Positions 53,366 to 62,779 of a DNA stretch of 64,000 nt are shown piece after piece. The notes below the pieces were generated by a model that saw only the letters and a list, made by a program, of their open reading frames with translations, was not told the DNA's origin and made no database searches. The stretch comes from [Scytonema hofmanni] UTEX 2349 (GTDB lineage: Bacteria; Cyanobacteriota; Cyanobacteriia; Cyanobacteriales; Nostocaceae). The DNA lies in assembly GCF_000582685.1 (NCBI RefSeq), contig NZ_ALWD01000163.1:62001-126000 (forward strand). Reading direction: 5' to 3'. The translations under genes were made by a program, and so were the position numbers. Every line of letters starts with the position of its first letter. The first letter of the stretch is position 1.

Positions 53366-56300
53366 ATGCAAAATATATCATTTCCTAAAAAATCCGTGAA
53401 AACCAACACTAAATTTAACTTGATAATTTTACGATTAGGCACATTTATTAGCCTTACAGTTTTATTGAGTGGAATAACCGAAGTAGCTTTTTCTTCTAAA
53501 CAAAAAATTATTACTCAAAACTCAATTCTCTCTACTCCTCAATCAACATCTACAGATAAATTATTGCAAGCAGGAATCACCCAGCTACGCGAATATAAAC
53601 TCAGAGATGCAGAGAAAACTTTTCAACAAATTTTAGCACTGCGTCAAAAACAACAAGATTCTTTAGGTGAAGCAGAAGCATTAAATTATTTGGGCGAAGT
53701 TTATAACTCATTAGGCGAATATCCAGAAGCGCAGAAAGCATTAACTCCAGCATTAGCTATTTATCAAAAGCTGAATAATCGCCAAGGTGAAGGTAATGTC
53801 TTAGATAATCTGGGTGATACTTATGGTGGATTAAAAGAATATTCAAAAGCACTAGAAACCTTTCAAAAAGCTTTGACTATACGCCGAGAAACAAATGATA
53901 AGAAAGGGGAGGGTGAAACACTAACAAATATTGGTGTAGTTTATATTAGTCAGGGTAAATTTCCAGAAGCAGTAGAACCACTGCAAGAATCTTTAAAAAT
54001 TAGACGACAAATTAAAGATAGTTTTTATGAACCTGAAACGATTGCCTATTTAGGTTTATTAAATAGAACTTTAGGGAAAAATGAAGAAAGTTTAGAATTA
54101 CTCAATCAAGCCTTACAACTTAGTCGTCAAGTCAAAAACGTCCGTTCAGAAGCAATAGCTTTGACGTTTAATGGTTTAGTTTATCAAGGTTTGAAGCAAG
54201 GTGATAAAGCCCTTGAATTCTATCAACCTGCATTAGCAATCATCAAAAAAGGCGGAAATCTCTCTGGAGAAGCTTCTATACTCAATTACATGGGATTATC
54301 TCACCGCAATTTAAAACAATATACCCAAGCAATAGATTATTTTCAACAAGCTTTATCCATTAATCGAAAACTAGATAAACGTGAAGCTGAAGCCGAAAAT
54401 TTACTTGCCATTGGTTTATCTCAACATGATTTAAAACAATATCCTCAAGCAATAGAATATTTTCAACAGGCTTTACTCATTAATCAAAAGCTCAAAAACC
54501 GCCAATCTGAAGCCGAAACTTTACTTGCCGTTGGCTTAAGTTACTTGGAACAAAAAACTTCAAAGCTAGCCTTAGATTCTTTAGGTAAAGCATTAGTAAT
54601 CTATCAACAGCTTAAACAACCTGACACACAAGAAACAATTTTATCTTTAATAGGAGGTATTTACAAAATTCAATTAAAAGATTATCCCAAAGCATTAGAA
54701 TACTATCAGCAAGCTTTAGCTATTGCTCGACAATTAAAAGAACCTAAAGATATAGCTGGTAATCTTGGCGCTCTTTGCGATACTTATTATCTGATGACAG
54801 ATTATCAAAAAACTTTAGATACTTGCCAGGAAGCTTTAACAATTTATGAAAAAATACCCAATAAAAAAGAACGCGAAGCTTCAATGCTTCGCACTCTCGG
54901 ACAGATAAACGAATTACAAAAAAACTACACCCAAGCCGAGTCATTTTTTCAACGCAATCTAGCAATAAATTCTGATTTACACGGTCAGGATAGTATTAAG
55001 ATTGTAGATAATATTTTAGAATTAGCAATTTTGTATCGCACTCAAGGTAAATATGGGCAAGCTTTACCATATTATGAACGAGTTTTAGCGATTCGAGAAA
55101 AAAATCTTGGTTCACAACACCCAGATGTAGCAATGAGCCTTAATTTAGTTGGTAATGTTTATAAGGATTTAGCTAAATACCAAGAAGCATTAAATTATTA
55201 TGAACGCGCTCGAAAAATAGCTGAGAATAATCCTAATCAGGCAGAGAATTATTCTGACGTTCTGAATAATATAGCTATTGTTTATAGTTTACTAGGAGAT
55301 GATAAGAAAGCAATTATTTTATATGAAACATCTATAAAAATAACAGAAAAAACATCGGGTAATGAAAGTTCCCAAATGAGTAGAAATTTAGCTAATCTTG
55401 CTAATTCTTATGAAAAATTAGGAGATTATCAGAAATCTGAAGAACTATATAAGCGCTCGTTGACAATAGATGAGAAACAATATGCAAAAGCAGCAAATGC
55501 TAAACTCTTGGAGGATGCAACTTATCTGAGAAATAGTGCAAGCAGTCTTGCTAAATCTCTGCAAAAATTGGCTGATTTATATCAGATACAGGGAAAATAT
55601 CACGAAGCGATTCAGTTATATCAAAGAGCGCAAACAATAAGTGAAAATTATTTTGGAACTGAACACCCTCAAGTTGCTACAATTCTCAACAATCTAGCTT
55701 TGGTTTATAAAGAGCAAGGAAAATATCAAGAAGCGCTGCAACTGTACCAACGTGCTGAGAAAATATTTGCAAAAACTTTTGGTACTGAACATCCTGAATA
55801 TGCTAGCTTTCTTGGGAATTTAGCGAATTTATACCAAGACCAAGGTAATTATGCAGAAGTATTATCTCTGTATGAACGTGCGTTAAAAATTAAAGAAAAG
55901 ACATTGGGATCTGAACACCCAGAAGTCGCTCTTAGCCTAAATAATTTAGCTCGTGCCTACCAAATACAAGGAAGGTACTCAGATGCAATAAAATGTTATC
56001 AACAAGCTCTAGCAATTAACGAGAAAGTATTAGTACCAGACCATCCTCAAGTTGCTATAAATATTAATAATTTGGCGACTCTATATCAAGAACAAGGAAA
56101 CTACTCAGAAGCACTGAAAAACTATCAACTGGCTTTCGTTATTCGCAAAAAAATATTTAGTCCTGAACATCCAGATATTGAACAAAGTCTAAATAACTTA
56201 GCAAATATTTATAAAGACATGGGCAAATATCAGCAAGCGATTGATTACTTAAAAGATGCCCAAACTATAGCCGAAAAAACATTTGGTTCTCAACATCCAA

Positions 56301-59110
56301 ATATTGCGCGAATTTTGAATAACTTAGCATCTGTCTATCAAGAACAAGGTAATTATGCAGAAGCATTAAAACTGTTCCAAAATGCTTTAGAGATTCGCCG
56401 TAAAACATTTGGTTCTGAGCATCCAGATGTTGCTGTTAGTTTGAATAATATTGCTGTTCTGTACAAGGAACAAGGAAATTACACAGAAGCATTAAAATTA
56501 TTCCAATCAGCTTTGAAAATTCATGAGAAAAAATTTGGATTTGAACATTATTTTATTGCTCAAAATCTAAATAATATAGCTTCTATATATGAAGACCTAG
56601 ATAATTTTCCAGAAGCTATGGCAAAATATCAGCGTGCTTTGGAGATTCGCACTAAAGTATTTGGTTCTGAACATTATTTAGTCGCTCAAAGTTATAATAA
56701 TTTGGCTGGTTCCTATAAACTACAAGGAAAATACACTGAGGCTATTGATTTATATCAAAAATCTCTAAAAATAAATCAAAAGGTCTTTGGTGATGAGCAT
56801 CCAATAGTTGCCCAAAGCTTCAGTAATATTGCTACTGTTTATGATGATTTAGGAAATTATCGAGAAGCTGAAGCTTTGTATAATCGTGCTTTAGCTATTA
56901 ATGAAAAAATATTTGGTAAAGTCCATCCAAGAGTGGCTCTTAATCTTAATAATTTAGCTGTTTTATATTACATCCAAGAGAGATATGGCGAATCAACAGA
57001 GAATATTCAAATTGAACCTCTAATGAAACGCGCTTTAGATATTCAAGAAAAAATATTTGGCTCCAATCATCCCGATGTTGCTCTCAGTCTGAATAATCTA
57101 TCAAGTTTATATAATGTGCAGGGTAAATCTCAGGAATCTCTTAAACTGTTACAACGTTCCTTAGCGATTTACGAGAAAGCCTATGGTACTAAACATACCC
57201 TAGTCGCAATTAACCTGAGCAACCAAGCTTGGACTTACTTTGTTTTGGGTAACACTCAAAAAGCAGTGGAACTCACGCAAAAATCTCTTGACATCACAGA
57301 AAGTATCGTTGGTTCCCAACATCCCGATTTTGTGAATAACTTGGGAATGCAAGCTTTGTACTACAATGCCCAAGGTGACACATCTCGTGCGATTGAGTTG
57401 AGAAAGCGCGGTTTAGAAATAGGCGATCGCAATCTCAATATTATCCTTGGCATTGGTTCGGAACGCCAGAAACAAAATTATATGGCGTTACTTGTAGAGT
57501 CAGGTGATTTTGCAATATCTTCCCACCTCCAGTCAGCACCAAATAACCCCCAAGCAGCAAACCTCGCTCTAACTACAATCCTCCGTCGCAAAGGACGCAT
57601 ACTTGATGTTCTCAGCGATAGTCGAAACTGGTTGCGACAAAACCTTACCCCGGAAAACCAAAAACTATTTGACGAACTTTCCAACGCAAACTCCCAACTT
57701 GCAAGGCTTTTATACAATAAACCTAGTAATTTTACTAACGCACAATATCGCCAAGAAGTTGTCCAACTTAAGACTAAAGCCGAGAATTTAGAAGCAGAAC
57801 TCTCTAAACGCAGCGCGGAATTTCGCATTACAACCCAACCTGTAACTATTGAAGCAGTACAAAAATTGATACCTGCGGATACAGCTTTAGTAGAATTTGT
57901 TCAGTATAAACCCTTAACCAACATCAAAGGTGTAAAACGAAGCGATCGCTATGGCAAACCTCGCTATGCTGCCTACATTCTCACATCCCAAGGCTCAACC
58001 CAATGGGTAGATTTAGGGGAAGCAGAAGCCATCAATCAAGAAATTGCCGAATTTGGTGACATCCTGCAAAGTAAATCCCGCGATGTTAAACCAGTTGCGC
58101 GTCGTCTGGATAGCCAATTAATGCAACCAATCCGCAAATTATTGGGTGATAAGCGAAAACTGCTACTTTCTCCCGACAGCCAACTTAATTTAATTCCCTT
58201 TGCAGCCTTAGTCGATGAAAATAACCGCTATTTAGTAGAAAATTATACTATTAATTATTTAACGACAGGGCGTGACTTACTGCGATTATCTAATCAGCCA
58301 TCTAGTGTTCAACCACCTGTTATGATGGCGAATATTGATTTTAATAACGCGGCAAATAACGCACTTATACCCGTAGGTAACAAAGAAGATTTAAAACGCT
58401 CCTCAGAAATCAACAGACTCACATTTAGTCCCTTACAGGGAACAAAGGAAGAAGCAGATGCCATTTTACCTCTGCTGAAAGAAAGAGGTATAAATGTAAA
58501 CATTTTAACAGGAAGTCAAGCCACAGAAAACGCATTGAAACAAGTGCGATCGCCTAGTATTCTCCATATCGCTACCCACGGCTTCTTTCGCACCGATGAA
58601 AAAATAGAAGTTACCGATACTTTTGATGAAAATCGTGCAATCAAAGTCAACCCAGGTTCCAGTCGTCGGGTGAGCAAAAACTTTGAAAATCCCTTACTGC
58701 GTTCCGGTATCGCTTTAGCTGGAGCTAATCAACTTCGCAGTGGTAGCGAAGATGGTGTACTGACTGCATTAGAAGCATCTTCCTTAAATTTATCGGGTAC
58801 TAAATTAGTCGTACTTTCAGCTTGTCAAACAGGAGTAGGTAAAGCAACCAACGGCGAAGGGGTATATGGTTTGCGTCGTGCGATCGTCATTGCTGGTGCC
58901 CAAAGTCAGTTAATTAGTCTATGGAATGTCAGCGATTCTGGTACTAAAGAACTGATGGTGAAATATTACGGACGATTAATCAAAAATGAAGGACGTTCCG
59001 AAGCTTTGCGGCAGACGCAATTAGAAATGTTGAAATCCCAGGAGTATCAACATCCATTTTTCTGGGCTGCTTTTATACCTTCCGGAGATTGGACACCTGC
59101 CAAATTTTAG
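53366..59110 (+). CDS. Exported TPR-CHAT protein, tandem paralogue 2
   Basis: 1914 residues, collinear with the gene at 47567. Both start their mature parts with STDKLLQ(E/A)GITQLREYKLRD. Signal peptide: LRLGTFISLTVLLSGITEVA. About the first 550 residues are 40-residue TPRs, then 42-residue TPRs (TFGSEHPDVAVSLNNIAVLY is typical) up to about 1340. CHAT: H1738 in HIATHGFF, C1820 in VLSACQTG. The last about 550 codons are much closer to paralogue 1, also at DNA level, than the middle repeats are. The gene has its own motif copy, and its stop codon lies inside the next copy (F). Confidence 0.9.
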   Translation: MQNISFPKKSVKTNTKFNLIILRLGTFISLTVLLSGITEVAFSSKQKIITQNSILSTPQSTSTDKLLQAGITQLREYKLRDAEKTFQQILALRQKQQDSLGEAEALNYLGEVYNSLGEYPEAQKALTPALAIYQKLNNRQGEGNVLDNLGDTYGGLKEYSKALETFQKALTIRRETNDKKGEGETLTNIGVVYISQGKFPEAVEPLQESLKIRRQIKDSFYEPETIAYLGLLNRTLGKNEESLELLNQALQLSRQVKNVRSEAIALTFNGLVYQGLKQGDKALEFYQPALAIIKKGGNLSGEASILNYMGLSHRNLKQYTQAIDYFQQALSINRKLDKREAEAENLLAIGLSQHDLKQYPQAIEYFQQALLINQKLKNRQSEAETLLAVGLSYLEQKTSKLALDSLGKALVIYQQLKQPDTQETILSLIGGIYKIQLKDYPKALEYYQQALAIARQLKEPKDIAGNLGALCDTYYLMTDYQKTLDTCQEALTIYEKIPNKKEREASMLRTLGQINELQKNYTQAESFFQRNLAINSDLHGQDSIKIVDNILELAILYRTQGKYGQALPYYERVLAIREKNLGSQHPDVAMSLNLVGNVYKDLAKYQEALNYYERARKIAENNPNQAENYSDVLNNIAIVYSLLGDDKKAIILYETSIKITEKTSGNESSQMSRNLANLANSYEKLGDYQKSEELYKRSLTIDEKQYAKAANAKLLEDATYLRNSASSLAKSLQKLADLYQIQGKYHEAIQLYQRAQTISENYFGTEHPQVATILNNLALVYKEQGKYQEALQLYQRAEKIFAKTFGTEHPEYASFLGNLANLYQDQGNYAEVLSLYERALKIKEKTLGSEHPEVALSLNNLARAYQIQGRYSDAIKCYQQALAINEKVLVPDHPQVAININNLATLYQEQGNYSEALKNYQLAFVIRKKIFSPEHPDIEQSLNNLANIYKDMGKYQQAIDYLKDAQTIAEKTFGSQHPNIARILNNLASVYQEQGNYAEALKLFQNALEIRRKTFGSEHPDVAVSLNNIAVLYKEQGNYTEALKLFQSALKIHEKKFGFEHYFIAQNLNNIASIYEDLDNFPEAMAKYQRALEIRTKVFGSEHYLVAQSYNNLAGSYKLQGKYTEAIDLYQKSLKINQKVFGDEHPIVAQSFSNIATVYDDLGNYREAEALYNRALAINEKIFGKVHPRVALNLNNLAVLYYIQERYGESTENIQIEPLMKRALDIQEKIFGSNHPDVALSLNNLSSLYNVQGKSQESLKLLQRSLAIYEKAYGTKHTLVAINLSNQAWTYFVLGNTQKAVELTQKSLDITESIVGSQHPDFVNNLGMQALYYNAQGDTSRAIELRKRGLEIGDRNLNIILGIGSERQKQNYMALLVESGDFAISSHLQSAPNNPQAANLALTTILRRKGRILDVLSDSRNWLRQNLTPENQKLFDELSNANSQLARLLYNKPSNFTNAQYRQEVVQLKTKAENLEAELSKRSAEFRITTQPVTIEAVQKLIPADTALVEFVQYKPLTNIKGVKRSDRYGKPRYAAYILTSQGSTQWVDLGEAEAINQEIAEFGDILQSKSRDVKPVARRLDSQLMQPIRKLLGDKRKLLLSPDSQLNLIPFAALVDENNRYLVENYTINYLTTGRDLLRLSNQPSSVQPPVMMANIDFNNAANNALIPVGNKEDLKRSSEINRLTFSPLQGTKEEADAILPLLKERGINVNILTGSQATENALKQVRSPSILHIATHGFFRTDEKIEVTDTFDENRAIKVNPGSSRRVSKNFENPLLRSGIALAGANQLRSGSEDGVLTALEASSLNLSGTKLVVLSACQTGVGKATNGEGVYGLRRAIVIAGAQSQLISLWNVSDSGTKELMVKYYGRLIKNEGRSEALRQTQLEMLKSQEYQHPFFWAAFIPSGDWTPAKF

Positions 59111-59138
59111 CATATCCTCCCAAAAGCTAGAAATATAC
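59105..59138 (+). promoter_or_regulatory. Island motif copy F, upstream of the exported caspase gene
   Basis: TTTTAGCATATCCTC from 59105, 14 bp between GCATA and AGAAATA (59129-59135). It overlaps the stop codon of the TPR-CHAT gene (59108-59110). The ATG at 59353 is 217 bp away, but a foldback element of about 170 bp lies between. Confidence 0.6.
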
Positions 59139-59307
59139 TACTTTGATGCAACTTATACCAATTTTATGTGAGGTTGCGCTTTATTCGCCCTGCGCCGAGC
59201 GCACGCTACGCGAACAGGCTATAAGCCTGGGGCTATACAAACAAGGAACACCTGCGTGGGCTAAATTAGGCGCATCTTCATAAAGAAACGGTATTAAGTA
59301 TCAAAGT
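59137..59307. repeat. MITE-like foldback element with a REP core
   Basis: TACTTTGATGCAACTTATACC near 59137 pairs, with two 3-base gaps, with GGTATTAAGTATCAAAGTATA at about 59290-59310. The core contains GAGCGCACGCTACGCGAACAG, the repeat family also seen at 17341 and 22050. It has no coding potential. Confidence 0.55.
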
Positions 59308-59352
59308 ATAAAGCCTAACATCATTCACATTAAACTCAAAATCCAAAATCTT

Positions 59353-61629
59353 ATGACACACATCAAACGCCGTCAATTTCTGCAATTCGCTAGTTCTGCT
59401 TTAGCAACAGTCGGTATCAGCCAATTGGATATTATGCGCCAATCCGAACAATATGCTAAAGTTCTAGCACAAAATACACCCCGCAAATTGGCATTATTGG
59501 TAGGAATTGATGAGTATAAAAATAACATCACACCATTAGCAGGTTGCAAAAATGATGTTTTGTTGCAACGTGAATTATTAACTCACCGCTTTGGTTTTAA
59601 CGACAAAGATATCTTGACTTTGACTAATGCACAAGCAACACGCCAAGGTATTTTACAGGCTTTTGAACAACATTTAATTGACCAAGCTAAACCCGGCGAT
59701 GTGGTAGTATTCCATTATTCAGGGCATGGTTCAAGAGTACAAGATAAAGACCGTGATACACCGGATGGACTCAACGGTACACTTGTTCCCTTTGATAGTT
59801 CTTTACCTCCTAATGGTGGTGTAGTCCAGGACATTATGGGACATACTTTGTTTCTGCTTATGTATGCGTTAAAAACTGAAAATGTCACCGTCGTCCTAGA
59901 TAGTTGTTACTCTGGTGCAACCAAACGAGGTAATTTAGTAGTGCGTTCCCGCAATGGAGGAAGTAAGTTTTTGCCCAGTCCCGCAGAGTATGAAGAACAG
60001 CGTAAATTGCTGGCAAAAACCGGACTTTCAGCACAAGAGTTTATCAATAAACGTAAAAAAAATGTTGCCAAAGGTATTGTAATTACTGCTGCTAGACGTG
60101 ACCAAGAAGCCCTTGAAGCCAGAACAAGTGACTTTAGTTCTGGAGCTTTTACTTACGCATTAACTCAATATCTTTGGCAACAAATAGGGGATGAATCTTT
60201 TAATAAAACTTTTGTGAATGTTCGTGAAAGCACTCAAGAAATCATCTGGAATCAAGAAGGAGCCGGTGAGCGTCAGATACCAGAAATAGAGCAAAATTTG
60301 CCAGGAAATTCAAATGCATCAATATATCATTCCACACTCAAAGCAGTTCCAGCAGAGGCTGTTGTCACCGATATTAATGGCGATGAAGTAAATTTATGGT
60401 TGGGAGGTATACCTTCACAAAGCTTAGAAGGATTTAATGAAAAAGCAGTTTTTACAGTAGTAGATGCAAATGGTCAAGGACGGGGACAGGTGCAAATTTC
60501 ATCCCGTCAAGGATTAACAGCTAAAGGCAAATTAGTTAACACCCCACGCACCCAACTACAGAAAGGTACACTTTTACAAGAGCGTATCCGCACTATCCCC
60601 AAAGATTTAACTTTAAAAATTGGACTAGATGATACTTCTTTAGATAGCAACACTATAAAACAAGCCAAACAAGCACTACAGGCTATTAACCGTATAGAAG
60701 CACTGTCATTGGAACAAAGCGAAGTACATTATATCTTCGGTCGCATGACCCAAGCTAAATACCAAGAACTACAACAAAAGCGCATATCAAACTTGCCTGC
60801 TGTCGGCAGTTTTGGGCTATTTTCACCAACATTGGATGGAATCATTTCCAGTTCCTTTGGCAATGCAAATGAAGCAGTAAGTAGTGCAGTGGAACGCTTA
60901 CGACCGAAGCTAAAATCATTTCTAGCAGCCAGAATTGTTAAAGATATACTTGGCAACACAAATACATCGAAAATAAGTATAACTGCTTCAATGGTTGTTG
61001 CTGGTAGTCAAAAACTACTCGCCGAAACTTTCACAACTCGTAGTATTAAACAAAATACTGGAGTAGTAAATTCTCCCAAACCAACCAAACCGATAAACTT
61101 TTCCAATTCAGGTATGGCAAAATTGCCCGTAGGAATCAGTATAGCCTTCCAAATTCAAAACAACGAATCTGTACCCCTCCACGTTAGTATTTTAGGCATA
61201 GACAGCACCGGAAGAATGGACGTTATTTTCCCTTACGATCGCTCAGAAGGTGCGACAATAATACAACCAAGGCAAAAACTTTTAATTCCTCAACCACCTG
61301 AACCAGGGGAAAAACCTACCACCTTTGATATTTCAGAACCACTTGGTTTTGGAGAAGCTCTTATCATCGCCAGTACTGAACCATTACGTGGTTTTATAGA
61401 TATAATAAAAACATTAGCAAATACTAGAGGAATAAGCGATCAACGCAGTCCCATCCCAGATATTACCGGAGACGAATTTTTAGATTTAACTAATAGTTTG
61501 CTAGATGATTTAGACAGAAGCACACGCGGGGGAACTGGTAATGAAAATACACAGCTTCCTCCAGATACTCGTGGAAGTGATGCTACCAAGTTAGCTGTAA
61601 TGTCGATTCCATTTGAGGTTATTTCGTAA
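59353..61629 (+). CDS. Tat-exported caspase-like protein with C-terminal DUF4384-like domain
   Basis: 758 residues. The N-terminus HIKRRQFLQFASSALATVGI has a twin-arginine motif and a moderately hydrophobic stretch, so export in folded form via Tat is predicted. Residues about 43-310 are a caspase domain: LLVGIDEYKN, catalytic H125 in HYSGHGS, catalytic C185 in VLDSCYSGA. Metacaspase-type Arg/Lys specificity is expected from the family. Residues about 590-700 resemble DUF4384 (ISIAFQIQNNESVPLHVSIL, then IFPYDRSEG, and a final ASTEPLRGF). Of the three caspase-like proteins in the window, only this one carries an export signal. Copy F of the island motif and a foldback element lie upstream. Confidence 0.88.
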   Translation: MTHIKRRQFLQFASSALATVGISQLDIMRQSEQYAKVLAQNTPRKLALLVGIDEYKNNITPLAGCKNDVLLQRELLTHRFGFNDKDILTLTNAQATRQGILQAFEQHLIDQAKPGDVVVFHYSGHGSRVQDKDRDTPDGLNGTLVPFDSSLPPNGGVVQDIMGHTLFLLMYALKTENVTVVLDSCYSGATKRGNLVVRSRNGGSKFLPSPAEYEEQRKLLAKTGLSAQEFINKRKKNVAKGIVITAARRDQEALEARTSDFSSGAFTYALTQYLWQQIGDESFNKTFVNVRESTQEIIWNQEGAGERQIPEIEQNLPGNSNASIYHSTLKAVPAEAVVTDINGDEVNLWLGGIPSQSLEGFNEKAVFTVVDANGQGRGQVQISSRQGLTAKGKLVNTPRTQLQKGTLLQERIRTIPKDLTLKIGLDDTSLDSNTIKQAKQALQAINRIEALSLEQSEVHYIFGRMTQAKYQELQQKRISNLPAVGSFGLFSPTLDGIISSSFGNANEAVSSAVERLRPKLKSFLAARIVKDILGNTNTSKISITASMVVAGSQKLLAETFTTRSIKQNTGVVNSPKPTKPINFSNSGMAKLPVGISIAFQIQNNESVPLHVSILGIDSTGRMDVIFPYDRSEGATIIQPRQKLLIPQPPEPGEKPTTFDISEPLGFGEALIIASTEPLRGFIDIIKTLANTRGISDQRSPIPDITGDEFLDLTNSLLDDLDRSTRGGTGNENTQLPPDTRGSDATKLAVMSIPFEVIS

Positions 61630-62152
61630 ATAAATATACAGCATAGATAAAAGTATTTACTGAGCGATACACTCCCAACAGTGTGCTTTGACCAAAACGG
61701 TGTTTGGCAGTCGCAGAAATTACCCTCTATCAACCATCTCCGTTTTCTTAAACGGGAGATATAAGCCAATGCACCTGCGATGGCGCTCCGCGCCCGTCGT
61801 AGACAATCGCATCCTTAAAATATGCATTTGCAGCGATCGTAGTAAGGGACTTCCAAGCAATAAAATCACCCAATACAATTTAGAGGAGGGAAGGAGAAAC
61901 AGCCGCTTTCTTCTCTACCTAAAAATGATTATCATTCTTGTTTAAATATGGCTTCTTAGTTTTTGTTGATTAATTTATTCTTTGGAAGTCCCTTAAATAA
62001 CTCTAAACTCACCGTTAACCATCGCATGGGAATCACCAAAAAGGGTGTGGGGTGTGGGGTTCATAAGGTTCTTTCGCCACACCCAACACCGATCGCAGTA
62101 ATCGGTTTGACTGCTACTTTGAATTGCGCTTTAATGAAGTCTAAAATTAAAC
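61630..62152. other. 523-bp gap with a miniature element and a Fur-box-like site
   Basis: It contains GC-rich repeat fragments (GGCGCTCCGCGCCCGTCGTA near 61781), the inverted-repeat element at 61843-61995, and a G/T-rich inverted repeat (GTGTGGGGTGTGGGG ... CCACACCCAACACC) at about 62046-62090. No gene was seen. Confidence 0.55.
61843..61995. repeat. MITE-like element with 14-bp perfect terminal inverted repeats
   Basis: TAAGGGACTTCCAA (61843-61856) is the exact reverse complement of 61982-61995. Extended comparison adds an AATAAA match with two mismatches. It is 153 bp long and encodes nothing. Inside it, AATGATTATCATT (61924-61936) resembles a Fur-box core; whether it is functional is unknown. 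Confidence 0.65.
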
Positions 62153-62779
62153 ATGACTATTAAGTGTGGGTTGACGCTAGGAAAATATGCTCCTCTTCAT
62201 AAAGGACACCAATTAGTTATTGAAACTGCCACTTCCTTAATGGATGAGGTAATTGTGATGATTTATGATTGTCCTGCGGTAACTGCTGTACCTCTTGCGG
62301 TTCGTGCTAATTGGTTGCGGAAAATTTATCCAAAAATTGAGGTAATTGAAGCGTGGGATGGTCCGACCGAGATAGGGAACACACCTGAAATTGAAAAAAA
62401 GCACTCCGATTATATTCTTAAGCGATTAGAATCAAGAAAAATTACCCATTTTTTCTGTAGTGAATTTTACGGCGAACATGTTAGTCGAGCGCTGAATGCC
62501 GTCAATTACCTTGTGGATTGCGATCGCAAAATTATTCCGATTTCAGGTACCCAAATTAGAAAAGACCCATTAGCATCTATGAGCTTTACGGCAATGTGGC
62601 TGTTGGCGCGAATGAGGATTGAAAACTGGTTTTACTGGATTATAGTTGACGTTATCGGTATTGGACTGTATTACGTTAAAGGAGTCAAATTCATTGCTTT
62701 GCTCTACGTTATTTTGCTGTTTATGGCAATCAACGGTCTAATCTCTTGGTTCAAGAAAGCTAAAATGCAAGATTTTTAA
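62153..62779 (+). CDS. NadR-type NMN adenylyltransferase fused to the C-terminus of a PnuC transporter
   Basis: 208 residues. Residues 1-140 are a NadR-like nucleotidyltransferase: GKYAPLHKGHQ holds the HxGH motif (H16, H19), and ISGTQIRKDP at 130-139 is the second active-site motif. This domain makes NAD from NMN and ATP. From about 143 to 203 the sequence changes abruptly to membrane helices, FTAMWLLARMRIENWFYWII then VKGVKFIALLYVILLFMAIN, which match the end of PnuC nicotinamide riboside transporters. The usual NadR kinase domain and the first half of PnuC are missing. The chimera would be explained by a deletion joining neighbouring nadR and pnuC genes. It may still be an active, membrane-tethered adenylyltransferase. 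Confidence 0.75.
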   Translation: MTIKCGLTLGKYAPLHKGHQLVIETATSLMDEVIVMIYDCPAVTAVPLAVRANWLRKIYPKIEVIEAWDGPTEIGNTPEIEKKHSDYILKRLESRKITHFFCSEFYGEHVSRALNAVNYLVDCDRKIIPISGTQIRKDPLASMSFTAMWLLARMRIENWFYWIIVDVIGIGLYYVKGVKFIALLYVILLFMAINGLISWFKKAKMQDF

